A stretch of DNA of 64,000 nucleotides from Rhea pennata (Eukaryota; Chordata; Aves; Rheiformes; Rheidae): assembly GCF_028389875.1 (NCBI RefSeq), contig NC_084682.1, positions 10,001 to 74,000 on the forward strand, read 5' to 3'. Shown here in pieces: positions 9,286 to 23,942 of this stretch. A model generated the notes under the pieces. The model had not been told where the DNA came from. It ran no database searches and saw only the letters and a list, made by a program, of their open reading frames with translations. Every line of letters begins with the position of its first letter. Position 1 is the first letter of the stretch. Both the position numbers and the translations under genes were made by a program.

Positions 9286-12200
9286 GGCGCGGGCGGGGCC
9301 TGAGACCCGGATAACGAGTTCGTTCCTGCATGCTCGTGGCTGTCGATGCTTCTGGGCTTCCCTTAGCCCCGTTTCCATGCATGTCAACTCTGCAGCTGTG
9401 CTGATTAAGTGATGAGGATGAATTCACTCACATGTTGTTTCAGCCTCTTAGATATCCAGATTCCATTAGTAAGCGCACCTAGCAAAGGTGAAGTTTCCCA
9501 TCTGTCCATCCTTCTGTCTTTTTCTCTTCCAGAGAAAAAAGCTGTAGTATCATGCTTACAGAGGGCTGCAGATGGTAGTTACATTGCATTTCACCATCAG
9601 GTTTAGCTTCCCATCTGTCCACCTCCATAGCACCACAAAATTTACAAAGCTCTCCTTCCAGCCAGCAGCTCTAGCCTGTGTCCCCAATCCCCACTCTGAG
9701 TTCCTCAACCCCCAAATTGTTTATTGTGGTCTTCTCAAACCATCTTTCCAACTAATGAAATACACATGAAAAGGGACTCCCTGCATGCAGTAGGAGGTAA
9801 TTTTAAGTACTGAATGAAATTCACTACTCCTCTTAAATTTGAAGTAAAAACTGTATACACTGAGACTGTTTCATGGGCCTGCTGTCACCCTTTTGACTGT
9901 CAGTGGGCTACGGAGCACAGCTGGGAATGCAAATGAGGTGATCTAATTATCCCATCTGGTTTAAAATCCAGTAGGTGAGACCTATAGGCATTACTTTAAC
10001 TTTCATAATGTCCCTGATATATTTAAGCAGTGCAGAGGCTACTTCTGAGAGCCTTCAGAATGTCTTTTGCCTTGCAGTGTGGAACATATGTCTTTCCAGA
10101 GCTGAAATTTCCCTAAATTGCTTGTTAAGAGAGAAATATCCCTGCGCCTCAATGAGATACAGCTATCTCTGAGATAGTGTGCAGCAGATCTTTAACAACA
10201 ATCAGTAATTCAGGAGCAGGCTGAGGGACACTGTATATAATGGAAGGCTGAATGGGAAATTTTAGATTGTCAGAATAGAGTCATTCCCAAATTGCAGGTG
10301 AACCAAAATAGAAGTAGTAACAGTGTCTGAAAAATGTGGCAGGGCAGGCTCCTTGCTTCTGTGTTTTGTCCAAAGAAAGGTGCCTCTGTTGACAGAACCC
10401 ACTCAGATGTCCTGCAGTCTGACAGGGGCTGTTTTCAGAGAGCTCTAGCCCCATTGCTCTAGCACTTGGCTTCTGCTTTTTAGCTTACTCTGATTGCATG
10501 TTTGATTAGGTCAGTAAGTACCTCTGAAAAGGAATAGATTTGCATTCTTCACTGTGGCATAATATGCAGATTCCTGGCTCTTAGGTTGTAGTCTTCTGTA
10601 TGAGATAAGGAGGGATAAGGAGCAGATGAGAAGGAGAGTATGCAAGATTACTGCATTTGGACTGTAATTCTCAGCCGCCCCAAGATTTGCCCCACTGAGG
10701 CAACAGTTCCATCGGCTGCTGTAGAGCTGCTCAAGGGAGGTGACCTGATACCTGTTTTTGGTGCTACTCTCTGGAATACTTGACTGTGCTCAGTGTCCTA
10801 ATGAAAATGATGGATTTTATTTGGGTCATGAGATTTTCCTTGTCTCTCCCTTTCAGTGTACTCATCATCAAGGCAAAACATAAGGAGACTGGAACTAACC
10901 CTGCACCAAGTAATTCTGTTGGATCCCTTGAGATGCAAAAGGGATGTGTCACTGAGGTCCATATGGTGTTTGTCCTGCAACACGCCTCTTAAAGAAACCT
11001 AACTGGTTAGTTTTCTCAAAAATAATATTTTCCATAAGTGATTATCACAGCCTGACTGCACTCTGATGTGACGTTTTAAGTATCTAGTTCCTAGAGTTCA
11101 TGTTTCTTTGCATTCGGCTGTTCACTATATGGGAGGTACCTCTTCTCCTGGTAGAGTGTACTACAAAAAGCCTCATATCCTGGAGATAAAATCTTGTTCA
11201 CTAAAAGCAGAAAAACAAACTGTGAGATGAGTTTTCTTTTTTTTTTTCTTTTTTTTTTAACTTGACTGATTTCAATTCTTGTACTCAGCTGGCTATAGAT
11301 CTAGCTGCAGATTTTACTTCTCTCCACTTTATTCTGACCTCTGTTTAATCTCAAGGTTGTATTAATTCTGCCAAATCTTAACTCTCAAATGCAATTCTCT
11401 CAGGCTTTTGCATTCTAGCCTGTTTTCCAGAAATGTTCATGCCATACACATGAACTCACTTATTCTGCAGTGTTTTCTTTTTGGGACCCCTATTTCAATG
11501 CCATTCAGTTCAAGCATCCAGTAAAATTCCATGCAGCTCAGAGCTGGGGTGGAAAGAAATTGCATTTGGATTAACTACTTGTTTACCAGAATCTCTCTAC
11601 TGGCACATCTATTCAAAATGAATCTTTGTAATCACTGGCCTTCTGATCTCAGTGTTTTTCAATGAACATTGTTGAATACACGCAAAGTGATATGGCCGTT
11701 CTAAGTCACATTGGACAACTTTTTATAAAGCTCACAGCTTCATAAAGACATCAGATCATCATGCCAGTAATAGCACCATTTCCCTCTTCTGGGCTGTATA
11801 CTAAGCATGTTTGTATTTGGTGAAAATAATATCCCTCCACCGAAAAGAGCACAATGTCCAAGCTGTGGCTCACATTACCACATTTTATTTTCTCCTGCTT
11901 TCACGTAGCCCCTGCTGGTCATAATTCACTGGGGGTGTCATTACAGAGCAATGTTACTGCTTGTTTACAGGCCCTGTTATTGTTACTGAGCCCAGACAGA
12001 TGGTTTGCTGACCTTTCCCAAGCTCAGAAAGGCCTCTCCTGACATCTCACCTGCAGTTTCCTACTCTAAAGACATCTGCTTAGAAGGGGATGCTGATGAG
12101 CATATATAAACTCTTTGGTTTGCTTTCCTTCTAGCACTCACAGTGACTAATAATGGATTAAAACCTGGCTCCTGTTAGAGGAGTCTTCACTGAAGTAAAT

Positions 12201-13783
12201 ACTCACTTTTGAGGCATTGTACAATCCCAACTGTTTCTGTTGACTGCCAAAAATCTTAAGAACAAAGTTGCATGTTCTGTAGCAGTGCAAGCCAGACTTC
12301 TATCTGCCCCCTGGCTCTCTAAATCTTGACACTTCTGTGGTCATAGCTCCAGGTATTTCAAAGGAGAGCTTAGTTTAGTCTGTACATATTCTGAGGAATG
12401 GTGGACTACGGGCCCTGACCAGTGTTACTAAGGTAACATCTCATCTCTCTCAGAGACTGGCTCTGGGAAATCACATTCATAGAGCTTCCAGTTTGATTGT
12501 AACAGAAGAGTGAGCTCACCTCTGCTTGCAAGCTCCCATGCAGACATACTGCTGACCACACGGACTGCCTCGCTGAGAGTCACTGTTCGTGTGGACAGCC
12601 CAGTGCCAGTCTACACTGTAAGCAGGTTGTAAGTAGAGTGAAAAAATGTAATATATGTTCCACTGGTTTCAGAATAACAGCCTTTGAGTGCCTGCTGTTC
12701 TGCTCTGCTAATCAGCTCTCGGGCTTTCCTTGCCTGTGCTGCTTTGGAACAAAGCTGCTAAGTTCTTGCCTCAGTACTTGATAGAGGTAAAGGAACTGCG
12801 AAATTCAGCACTGCCCTGCAGATTGTGGACAAAACCCCCACCCTTCTAAATGCATGGGATGTGGGGGAGGAGGCCTGGAAAAAATTAGCTCTTACGGGAA
12901 AGTTGAAAACCAGAAATCCAAGAAAGACCTCATCCTCTGTCTTGATTTAGGTTGGAGGATGAGGAAGACATGTTAGTCTAATTCCATCAGGAGAATCTTA
13001 AACATTTCTTTGCTGAGGGGCATATCGTAGGGCAGAGAAACAGACAAAGAGATGCATTCTTCTGGCTGCCTTCTTTACAACTGTCTGGGCACATGCTGAT
13101 ACAGCACTGAGGCAAGAGGCCTGATTCTAGAGCACCATTTTTCTTCACTGATAACACAATTGAAGAATTTAAGAAAAAATAATCACATTGATACAGTGGT
13201 GGGATACAGGGGGAGCTGCCTCTCCCTCCCTGCTTTTCTTGTTTGAACAGCTGTTTTCTGGAAATATATTGAAATGTCCTTTAATATGTGCCATAAGGTT
13301 TTATATGTTTTCATACTGAAGATTACATATAGAAATAATGTTCTGGTGTTCTTGTTATTAGGTGGTTGCTATAGTTGAGAGGCAGTCTCCCTGCACAGTC
13401 CTAAGTAGTTCCATGACTGAAAATACATAAACAGCTGAGATCTGTTCTCTTTTTCTTTCTGCTCAGGACTTTTGAACTAAAGAGAACCTAACTAGTGCAT
13501 TAGAGCATGTTTAGCGATATATGAAGGGTTACATATAAAGCCAGAGTTGAAGGCAATGCTTCAGTGGAAACAAAATGTGACTCCAGTGAGGTCAAGGGAG
13601 TTACACCAGAGATTCATCTGTACCACCCCATTTATTTTTAGTTTCCCTGTTAACATTCCCTCTTCTGTATTTATAGCATGCCCCTCCCAAAATTATTCTC
13701 ACATACACAGTTTCCCTATCCCTTCCTATTACAGTGCGTTGGGGCTTTGATTTAACTTATGTCCAGATATTTTAAAAAAAAAA

Positions 13784-13931
13784 ATGATGAAGAAGAAGAA
13801 GAAGGCAAGAAAGAAGGAAAGAAGGAAAAAGAAGGAAGGAAAGAAGGAAAAAGAAGGAAGGAAGGAAGGAAAAGAGAAAGAAGAAGGAAGGAAGGAAAGA
13901 AGGAAGGAAGGAAGGAAGGAAGGAAGGAAGA
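13784..13931. repeat. Polypurine microsatellite (GAA/GGAA/GAAGG)
   Basis: About 148 bases of almost pure A and G on the plus strand: GAA repeats grading into GGAA and GAAGG repeats. Such tracts can form triplex (H-DNA) and are highly variable in length. Open frames here (Lys/Glu/Arg-rich, or Ser/Phe/Leu-rich antisense) are repeat artefacts. Confidence 0.95.
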
Positions 13932-16900
13932 TATGTCTTTCAATAGGAGTTAAGTGGAAAAACATTGTAATAAATCTGATATATGAGATCTTCAAGAGTA
14001 AGGGCTGTATTCTAACTTTAGAGACACAGCTGTAAATCTCAAGTAACTCTACAGGAATAGATAGAATGACTGCACATTTACTATAGTATTGTAGCTGAGA
14101 CTAGAATTTACCCTGTTATCTTCTAACTTACTAGTAAAGCATGTACATTTACTTTGTTTAAAAGCTTGAGCTTATTCCTTCTGTTATGCTTAATGGCAAC
14201 ATGCAAGGTCTGGATTGTGTCTTCAGTAGAAGCCTTTCTCAACCTTTCAGAAACTATATTATAGAGATTATATGACTACCCTTCATATACCCTTTGTAGA
14301 CACTTGACTCTATTGCCAATGTTCATTAAACCAATGTGTCCCACCTGTCATGTAGGCCAAAACTCCACAGCGACCAACAGCTAAAATTTTCCAGCTGAAG
14401 GACAAGAGCTGATCACTCCCTCTTTGGAACTATATCAAATTTGTACAGTTTTACCACAGATTGCTAGCACATTTTCACAACCGAGATTTCCCTCCAAGAG
14501 AAGACGTGTTGAAATTGGTTCTTTATAGAATGAGAAGGAGAGGGACAGATTGTAGCAATCTGGGAAGGGTAACAAGCCAGAAGAATACAGTGTTCAGGAA
14601 AAAGGGAGCCACAGTCAGGTAAAGAGACAAGCAGACATCCTGGTTAGGCTGTGATCCAAGTGGTGGAAATTTTGTATCACAAACAGCAATGTGCTTGAGG
14701 GTTTGTGAAGGATGTTTGAGGAGCTCAGCAACCAGTATTATCAGACAGGAAAGCCACTATCAAGCCCTGGCCTGATAAACAGCTGAACAATCCTAATGAA
14801 TTCTGTAATGGAAATTGGAGAAGTTTATGAAGTGTTTTGGGAATGCAAAGTGGGATAGTGGGTTACCTAGCAGTACATTATACCCAAGGCATGAGGAAGA
14901 ATACCACGGTACAGCTCACTTAATGTTCCCATAGCTCTACATAAGCTTGGCACAGGTATTTCTTAGAATAATGACAAAAGCAGAGGGGCAGTATTAACCA
15001 TAAATAGCTGATTTGGAAGCAAAATTTTGGCTGTTTTGGTGGGGAGATTTGTGTATCTCTTGGCAACTCCCTGGGCAAAACTCCCCAGCTATGGGAGCAT
15101 GCAAGAGTGTCGCAGCCTGAAGGGGTGTCACAGTGCTGAATGCAGCCCTGTCATCTTCCCATAGCATTGGGCAATCCTGCTCCTTCCAAATGCAACATCA
15201 CATCTAAATAGCATCTACATCCCATCTACAGTAGTAGGTTTTCATCCTCACTCCCAGGGATTTGCCTGTGAGACCCTCAGCCTGGGCCATGCTTGCAGCA
15301 CACCATAAAACTTGCAGTTTCATCTCCCTTTCCTGTACCTCAGTCTCAGAATTTCTGTGGTGTCTCCCCCAGCCCCTGCTAAGCAGAGTGCTATGGAAAA
15401 TAATAGCTAATAATAAGTCACACTGTATAATGCTGTGCATGGTGGAGCAGGTGCTAAATTGGAGACTAGGATTAGGGAACTGATGTTGATAAAGGGACTG
15501 TGCATTTTTTAATCTCTTTTGTAACAAAGCACTTTTCTGTAACAGAGTAATTTGGGACAGGTGCTGACAAAAAGTGTCCCATCTCTGAGGCCCTCCCCTC
15601 GCCTGGCAGTCCTGTGCCAGCTGGAGCTGGGCCAAAGTATCAGGTTGCCTTCTGCCATGATGAGCTAGAACTTTGATCTGGAAAGAATTGGAACCACCAG
15701 TGGAATGCTGTCAGAAACACAATCGGGTAGCGATTTGCTGAGAAGAGGATGACTGGGCCTCAATGTTATCCGAGACCAGTATTGAGAAAACAAAGTTTGC
15801 AGCCATGGCAGCAACTGCTGTCTCTTAAATGTTACCCTCTGTAGAGCTTGGCAGTCTTGAGTGTAACAGAGACAGTTCTACTAGTCCTTCTTGCAGTGAG
15901 TGAACATGCCAGGAGGAGCTGAAAGACCTTGCGCAAATCAGGAAGCGGCTGCTCTTTTTGCTGCCTATGGATAGATTTATTTGCACATATACTTGCAGGC
16001 ACTTGCCTAGTGCATGTACTCTGTCACTTTTCTGCCTTCATTATTTTAGTGCTGTGATAATCCCTGGTGCCAGAGATGACAGAGAAAAGTTGTCCCTCAG
16101 TTATTTTAAACAATTGAGGACTTCCGGTGATTACCCCATATGAATTAATTGTTATCTTCAGCTATTTTCAAATAAGCTTTGCAGATTAATATTTAGATTA
16201 AGAAGAAATTTTTAATATTAACAATGATTATACTACTTTAGTTAATTGTTAAAATCCTGTAACCTCACATGCCATCAAGCTGTGAAACCTCCTATGAACA
16301 GCAATTGTTCACGTGCAGCCAACTCATCTCATTCTACAACCTGCTTCTATGATATTTAGACCATCCAAAAGGTTTTTTTATACCTAAGGCATTTCTTTAA
16401 ATCCTTGGTGCATAAATGTTAGTGGATTACTTTGCTCTTAGGTAAGCCTGATGTGTTTAAAGGTCTTAAATCAGTAGGACGTAGGTTGAGTCTAGAAAGA
16501 TTTTTTTTTTAAGTGATGATTCCCCAGCTCAGGCTTCAGTTCACAAATGCATGTAGACAAACCTACACATACTATACAGGCATAAAGTACTGGTTGGGCA
16601 GAGACATGCACACTGCTGTCTCAGTCTGTAAAATCAAGTGAATGATGACCAAATCTGCCATACCACTCTGTTTATTCCATCACACTTATGTGATGTCATT
16701 TATATTTCTTTTCTTCCCCTCCAAGCTTTCACACCTTCTCTTTCCCTAAATCCTCTGCTGGGAACTCAACGTTAAAATACTATTTGGAAAGTTTGCATAC
16801 AAAGCAGTTCCGTTATCCATAATGAGAAAACTATAGTGGGAAAAGTGATGACTAGTGAAGAAAGAGAAAGATTTTATGAGGAAATAGAGAAGAAAGTGTG

Positions 16901-19900
16901 GAGGAGATCGAGAAAAACCGTAAGTGGAAGAAAAGGAGCAAAAAGACAGGCTGTTAAAACAAGCAAGGAGAAATAACAAGTTCACTTTCTCTCTGTGTCT
17001 TTTGAGGGGGGGAGGAATGGTGGGTGACACTCCACATAGAATGGAAATGTCAGCTGAAACTTATTCTCACATCATTGTGAGAATAAAGAGAGCCTGTCTC
17101 CTTCCTCAGCTGGGCAGAACCACTTCACATTCAGTGCGCTGGGCTTGCCTGCTCCCCTAATACCAGTTTCATCAAAGTATAGTCCCACCAGCTTTAGAGG
17201 GATCCCTCCTCTGGCTGATGGAAGTAAATAGACAGGCTTCTATTTTCAGGTGTTGAATAGGGGGAGGTGACAGACATCATCCTAGCCTTTCCTACAGAAG
17301 AGGAATTTCCAATTTTAGTATGGTTAACAGTCATTAACTGGGCAGAAAGGAACTTTGTAGGACTATGAATATAATTTAAGGCCTCTCCCCGCTGCTTGGG
17401 TTATGTGAAAGGAGCCATGCACATAAGAAAATAAAGTTCCTGGTCCTTTCTAGAATTTTCTTGTCCAACAACAAGACTGAAGATAACCTAGAGCTTCCTC
17501 CATTTATAGTTTGGGACCTCTGTGCACCTAAGTCATTATCTGGAAACTGTAAGCATCATACTGCTTATAATTCCTTTTGAGGCTATGTAATATTCTGGCA
17601 GGAAATTGTAAGAGTTGACCTTAGGAGGATAAGGTGATACCACTAAAAGGTGTATATTTAAAGAAAACCAAAGCGAGTCTTGTGTTAATTTTAAGTAATG
17701 CAGTTTGAAGGGCTTTCAGTCTGATAAATCTGGTGATCTCACTGTTTTCATAATTAAGCTCTTATATTTAACAATTACTTGTAAAATGCAGAGCAACATG
17801 GTACTGTAAGTAGTTAGCTGTCATTATTTTTGCTGCTCTTGCAGTAATTTGACTCTTACCAAAAAACAAGAAATGGCTCAGTAGAACAAGTCTGGAAGCC
17901 AGACTTTCTGACAGTTACTGTGTATGCCTTGATTAATTCCTAACAATTACTTGCTGTAGTAATGTCTGGTTGCAGCCAATTTTGCAAAGGCAGGTTTATG
18001 CTCTTACTTACAAGATCTTTCTGAGGTTACTCTGGGAAGGAAATTGAAGCTTAAAAAGAGATTTTTCTTTGGGTCCAACAGTCAAGGTGCAAGTACAGAT
18101 CTGGAAGTAAAGATGGTCTGATGTAGAGATTGAGTTTAAGCCCCTTTCACGTTCTGTACTTTGGTGAGACTGTGTTAGGTGTGTTCAGTAGTCTTCTGAC
18201 CATGCTCTAAGTAGGTGAAAGATGCCAAAAATTAGGATTCTTCATGTCTTACCAGGGATTTTTTTTTAGAAATTTTATTGTGAATTTGAAGCTGAGGAAG
18301 TGTGCCTGCTTACTCGCTCCAGACTTGTGGGTTTTCTCTCCACTTACCAGATAAAACATGAACAGCATATCACAAGGCTGCAGCTTTCCTGCCATAAAAG
18401 GTCACATAGTTTTAAGTGTATTGGGCTAGGGTTTCTATTAGCATAAGTATTTAACTCAGAATGCTAACATAAATTGTATTGTTATACTTCATGTCAAAGC
18501 ATAAAGTAGTCCTGGGAGAAGAAGCATGTTGGAAAAGTAAGAAGTTTGAAGGCAAAAGGCAGCAGTCCTTCTTCATTTCAAACTATCTCTAATTTAGGAG
18601 CATGCAGAATGTAATGTTCCCATTTGACACTTTACTGAATAAACAAGGAATATATACTTTTCTGTGAGTACCAGAGTGACTGAGTATCTCCAAGGTTTTG
18701 AGCTTTGCTTACCAAAAACAAAGCTCTAGAAAGGAAAGGAAGTAACATATGCCTTTACTCTTTTGGGTCTCATGGTAAGATCAAACTATAGACCGGCACA
18801 ATGGCTTAATTTGGAGACTGTTTTCTGGAAGAGAGCATCTGGACCTCATTTGTCAGTGGCACATGTGAAACAGGCTATATTGTTGCAATCTAGAGACTTT
18901 TCAGAAATTCAGAAGATACCATGCAAGCAGATTTTTATCTGTTAAGTGTGTAGAAAGGCAGAACTTTCCATTATCTTGTTCAACTGAAGTTTCTTCAGTA
19001 CTGGAAATAAACTTCTGGGCATAAGGATACTGCAGGAGTTTGTACGAAACTACCTCCCAGGTATTGAGCTGGCCTGGAAAGAATGTAGCTGCTCCCATTT
19101 AGTACCTCTGCTCAGTTACCTTGAACTTGACGGTGATCCGGGCCTCCTAGCAACTGCTGATGCCATTTACTGGTGGGCCTGATTCTTCTCTACCAAAGCC
19201 AGTGGAAATGGTGCCACTGTGCTTAGATGCTTGGCAAACTGAAAGGCAGAGAACCACCTTAGCTGCCATGGTGGTTTTGTGGTGACCATGGTGGCCAGAG
19301 TAGAATTGGCTTAATCTTGCATAACCATAGCAGTGGCAGGCACCTTTTGCTGGGCCTGTGCGGACTGTGCTCAGCCTTATGCAGGATGACTCTGCTCTTC
19401 ACATTACATATATCATGTCACTAACCAGTTTGTCTGCTATTTTATAGTTACATTGTACCCATCCTGGGACAGAGAATACCTTCTTGTTCACTGTTTGTTT
19501 AGCCCATAACACAAATGGAGCACTGACCTATGATGGAGTTTCTTTTCTGCTATCATCATACAAATAAGTAAACAGTAATAATAAAAGGGGTGCAAAATGT
19601 GTTGTCATGGGTAAAGCAGGATGAGTATTCCTGAATACAGTCAGACACATGGCCATGTAACATTTCTCAGGCTGTGCTCCGCACTTTGCAGGATTGGTCC
19701 TTGCACATTTTGATGCCTTTTTTTTTTATCGCCTTTGGGAAGAAAGATAAAAAGCTTTCACTGTTGGGCTGAAGTATTTAAATAATGTATTTATATATTT
19801 TGCAAAGGCCAGAGATTTCAGGAGTCTGCCAAGAATTTTCTGATTAAGGGAAGGACAGGAGGGATATAGTGTATAATATTATGTAAATATTCTGTGTAGA

Positions 19901-21029
19901 GAACAGTTTGCTGCAGGGGCATTGTAGAATGTGTCTGCCTGCAGGTCAGACTAGTTTTATACCTTCTAGGTACATGGCAGCCTGCTTTAAATAAGGTATC
20001 GTGTGTTCAGGGTGTCTGTATCAGCAGAGGCAAATCCTGACATAGCTTCTGTTGTTAGAGCAGCATTGATATTGGAGTTGCCAGTGTTTGTCCATGGGAA
20101 TGATCCAAACCTGCTACAGTCAGTGAGAGTAGTTGAATTGACTGTGTTAGGTTTTGCTGTGATACCAGAAGGGCCTCTGAACGGTGCTGCTGTTGTAGGA
20201 GTTCAATCCTATTTGATAAGCTCTACCCTTTTGAGCAATGTGTGTGCTAATATGACTACATTAATGCTAGCTGTTGTTTAAATATTTCAGTTAAAAAATG
20301 ATACTTCTAACTTACACGATGTAATGTTACTACAAAAATATAATGTCTAACTTCTGTGTAAGACCAAAAATAGCACACACTATGGTGTTTTGGGCTTGCT
20401 GAGAAGTGAAAGCTGGAATTCAGGCCACTCTGTCTTCAGCTGTCTGTCTGCTCTACCATTTGCACTGTATCTAATCAGCCCTGCTTTATAGGACTTCATG
20501 TACTACTCTGCAGGTGCAAAACAATTGCAGTGACCCACAGGTTTTATAGAAACATGGTGGTTAGAGGTCTGGCTTCTGCTGGGTATTGAAGAATACTGGT
20601 GCTGGAGAATGCTCCAGTACACATGGAAAAGCTGTTAGTATGAGAACCCTTCCCTTCTTTTTTTCCCCTCAAACTATTTCAGAAAGACAGAAACTATATT
20701 TAGGTTAAAAGAATTTAACTGAGTAGCTAGCTGCCTTGTGTTACAGTTTAGCACATGAAGGGTTGTAGGACACTGACCACTGTCAAGGGTGTCTCCTTGC
20801 AAACCAATTGCAGGAAAAAAATAGTATTCTGTGCTACATAATTTACATAATTAACTGTGCTACAGAATTAAGTTATAGAACCCATGTGAAAGAGAATTAA
20901 ATCTCTACAGAATTGAATAAATCCTCTCTCTGATATAATTCTCAGCAAATAAAATAATAAACATGGCCTAATGTGCTCGTATAAATAGGCACTACTTGAT
21001 TGGCCCATTAATTAAGGAACACTTGCAGT

Positions 21030-21175
21030 ATTGGTAAATGCTGAAAAAGTGTCAATAATCTAAGTTTACAGAAGGGGAAAATGAGGCATGAGGTAAAATG
21101 ATTTACCCAATGCCATGCAAAAAAAATGTGCCAGAGGAGACTAGTTTTGCCTCCAAGTCCAGTTTTCAAGCCATG
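21030..21175 (-). mobile_element. MIR-like SINE remnant
   Basis: The plus strand reads 'tttacagaaggggaaaatga', then a ggcatgaggtaaaatga-like part, 'tttacccaatgccatgca' and 'ccagaggagactag'. This matches the reverse complement of the MIR core (gaggaaactgaggcacagag...tgacttgcccaaggtcacac) with many substitutions. It is old, short and untruncated ends cannot be set. A CORE-SINE of another subfamily is the alternative. Confidence 0.55.
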
Positions 21176-23942
21176 AACAGACACCCCTTCTTCACATAGG
21201 ATTGCAGTATACAGATAGAATCTCTTTCCTTGATAGCAGAAAGACTTCCTTTTCTGGATGCCAGTTTGCCAGATTGTTAACTGTAGCTTTTTGCAGATAG
21301 TTGACAGAAAGATGGAGACAGTATTTTCTCTCACTGGAATAGCAGAATCTTGAACATCTGCTAACAGCCTTTGAGCCCCCTATTCTGATTCCCTTCTCAC
21401 TCAGCTTTATATAACCATAATTTCACTAAGTACATAGAATTTGTCCTGGTTTACACTAAGGATAAACAGATGCTGGGTCAAACTTGGAACTATACTGACG
21501 ACAGGCATAAGTGCCCTTGACTTTTAAACATCCCTGTTATCTGCTCTATGCCTGATTATCCTCTGGTTCAATAGTCATAGTGCACACAGTTATAACTAAT
21601 ATCCTTACAGAACACATTAGCAGCAGGAGGCGAGAGCCATGCTTCATCTCAGAATCAAACTTGTGGTAAACTGAGTAAATGGAATCAATGGCATTGCTCC
21701 AGCTGTAATCACGGCGGTGCATCTGCACACAGAACAGTGCCCACGCTGGAAAGAGTAAATCAGCCTCATGCCAGTCCCCCTGTAACTAGCGAGGAGAACC
21801 TAGGGAAAATCACAGGCAGTTGCTACCTGCAGCTTTGACACTGACTTGTTAGGTAGTTCCATGGAGGTATGTTAGTGTCTGTGTACGCAGAGCCCCTTGG
21901 AGAACAGGCAGACAGCTCAACAATTTCTGAGTCCTAACATATGTGATATTATACATTAGGTAGTGCAACAGGGCCAGGCATGCAAGTGCCACTGTCTTGC
22001 AATATGGAATGGTGATGGCAGCATCCAAAGACAGGGCGCCTTTCAGTGAGGCTCCCTTGAATTAAAGTCTTGGTAGAAAGCAGTCTGGTTACTGCTTAGC
22101 ACTGGTGCCCCATGGGCCAGATGCAGTTACAGCTATTTTCCTTGAACAATGCTGGCCTCTGGGCAACAATACTGAGCATGTAACTCACTGCAGGCCACCA
22201 CTTTGCTCTCTTTCATTAGCCGGGGCTTTTAACTGTAGAATCTCTTGTGGAAAGAGTAAGCTCAGAAGGTTTCATAGTTGGACATTGTCTGCAAGGTGAG
22301 CATTGAAGGCTACGGCTTACACTGCTAACTGCTAAGGTTGCAACACAAAAGAACCAGAAAGGATTGCAGCAAATGCTGACTTTGGAGGTTGAAAGGAAGG
22401 AGTGGAGGAAGGTTCTATGTGGAGCCTCAGTGTGTACCAAGGGAGATAAGTAATATGATGTCACTGTTCACACTGATGTAGATCTTCTGAGAGGAAACAG
22501 ATCCCCAGCCTAAGCAGATCTGTGACAGAGCTGGAAAAGCCTCTTTCCAAACTCTTCACCATCCTGCTGCGCTCACAATAAAAACAAAGCCAGCAGATGC
22601 AGATTCCAAGCTTTTATTCTCTGCACCTCACGGGGAGAACTGGAAGGAAATTCCATCCCATCCAACTAAGATTCCGAGTCCCTGAAAAACAGTAATACAG
22701 AGATGGGTGGAAAGCAGAGGGAACAGGACAGGAGGGATGTTAGATTTTAAAATCTTAAAGAGAGAGCTAGATTGTCCTTTCTCTTGCACCAGCATAAAAT
22801 AGAAGCATCTTCCAGATGCTTCCATAAAATTAATGTCCAGATCAGATTCAAGGTGTGAGGCAATTAACTCAGTGGTTTATAAAGATGTAGTGAGATACTC
22901 ATTCAACGTAGCTTAGCTTCCTTTCATTGAATTCAGTGGAGCTTTACCACTTCATGCATGTTGAGGAAGTGGCCAATTAAATCATCAAAGAAAAGCATGA
23001 GCATTATATTCTCATCCCCATTTGTCACTGAAATGGGTATTTCAGCATACTCCATGAATACATTCTGGCAAAATGATACCATAGTTATGTATGTGCCTAT
23101 AACACCATAGTACTATAAAAATATTGTGAAAAGCAGTTTACTGTGCAGTGGAAGTAATATGCGAACACACAAAACTAGAAAAATCAGCCTCTTCCCTCAA
23201 AGCTGAAGCTCAAATGGTAACACTAAAGGGAAACTCTCAATCAAGCAGAATTTCCCCTTGCCAAGCAATATTGATGCATATTTGTTTTAGTTCCATGTTA
23301 CACAGGTGGTTGAGTAATCACTTATTTTATCACATTTTATATATATGCTATCAGATAATCCAAGATGCTAGTATTTGGATTTACATTTATTTTACACTAT
23401 CCCTGCATTTACACAATAGGATCAATTGATTAGATTAAATTAAATCTGGATTATCTCTTGGCCTGTTTGATGTGCCAAATTTTCACTCTCAAACCAGAAG
23501 GAGAACAATTTAGGTTTTAAAACTGCCAATAAAACTATTTTAGTTTAGCATTGTTGTACTAGAGTACAGTGTTGCTATCAGAGATTCTAAACACTGGGAA
23601 AAAATATAGCTATGGATCAGTGCAGATCTGCCAAAACAGCTACACAGACTTCTACAAAAACCCACAAAGCACACAAAAAACAAATTTTCTTTTATTTCTT
23701 TTTCCTTTTCTTTTTAAAATAATCTTTACAGGAATCTTAACAGACTTGTGGAAGTGTTTGTATTTTCTGCTTACAAATTTAAATATGGTGAACTTCTCTG
23801 TCCAATGCTAGGAAAAATGCTCATGTAGCTGTTGCTTGCAGTAGTTGTTCTGATGGGAGCAGATCTTTTTGCAAATGTATTGTTCACGTGAGTGAACATC
23901 ATTTGCATGGATATCAGTATCTTCTATTACTCTAGTCCATAA

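Larger units (their letters stand above)
6690..9310. promoter_or_regulatory. Large CpG island over the duplicated region
   Basis: About 2.6 kb of very GC-rich, CpG-dense sequence with many GC boxes (GGGGCGGGG). It sits among tandem promoter-like modules, and the density drops sharply at both ends. Long open frames on both strands here are what GC-rich DNA produces by chance. The island implies one or more promoters; which strand or gene they serve is unknown. A minus-strand donor-like GTAAGC (plus 7469-7474), after an exon-like stretch, and the NRF1/ZNF143/ETS sites just upstream of it would suit a minus-strand first exon near 7475-7620. Confidence 0.7.

Noticed and set aside
13729..14035. 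Lys/Glu/Arg-rich and Ser/Phe/Leu-rich frames
   Set aside because: They are translations of a polypurine microsatellite.
15204..15635. A 143-codon minus-strand frame
   Set aside because: No recognisable domain, mixed composition and no splice or promoter context; likely chance.
20003..20281. A 92-codon plus-strand hydrophobic frame
   Set aside because: No signal peptide pattern, family resemblance or flanking exon signals could be supported.
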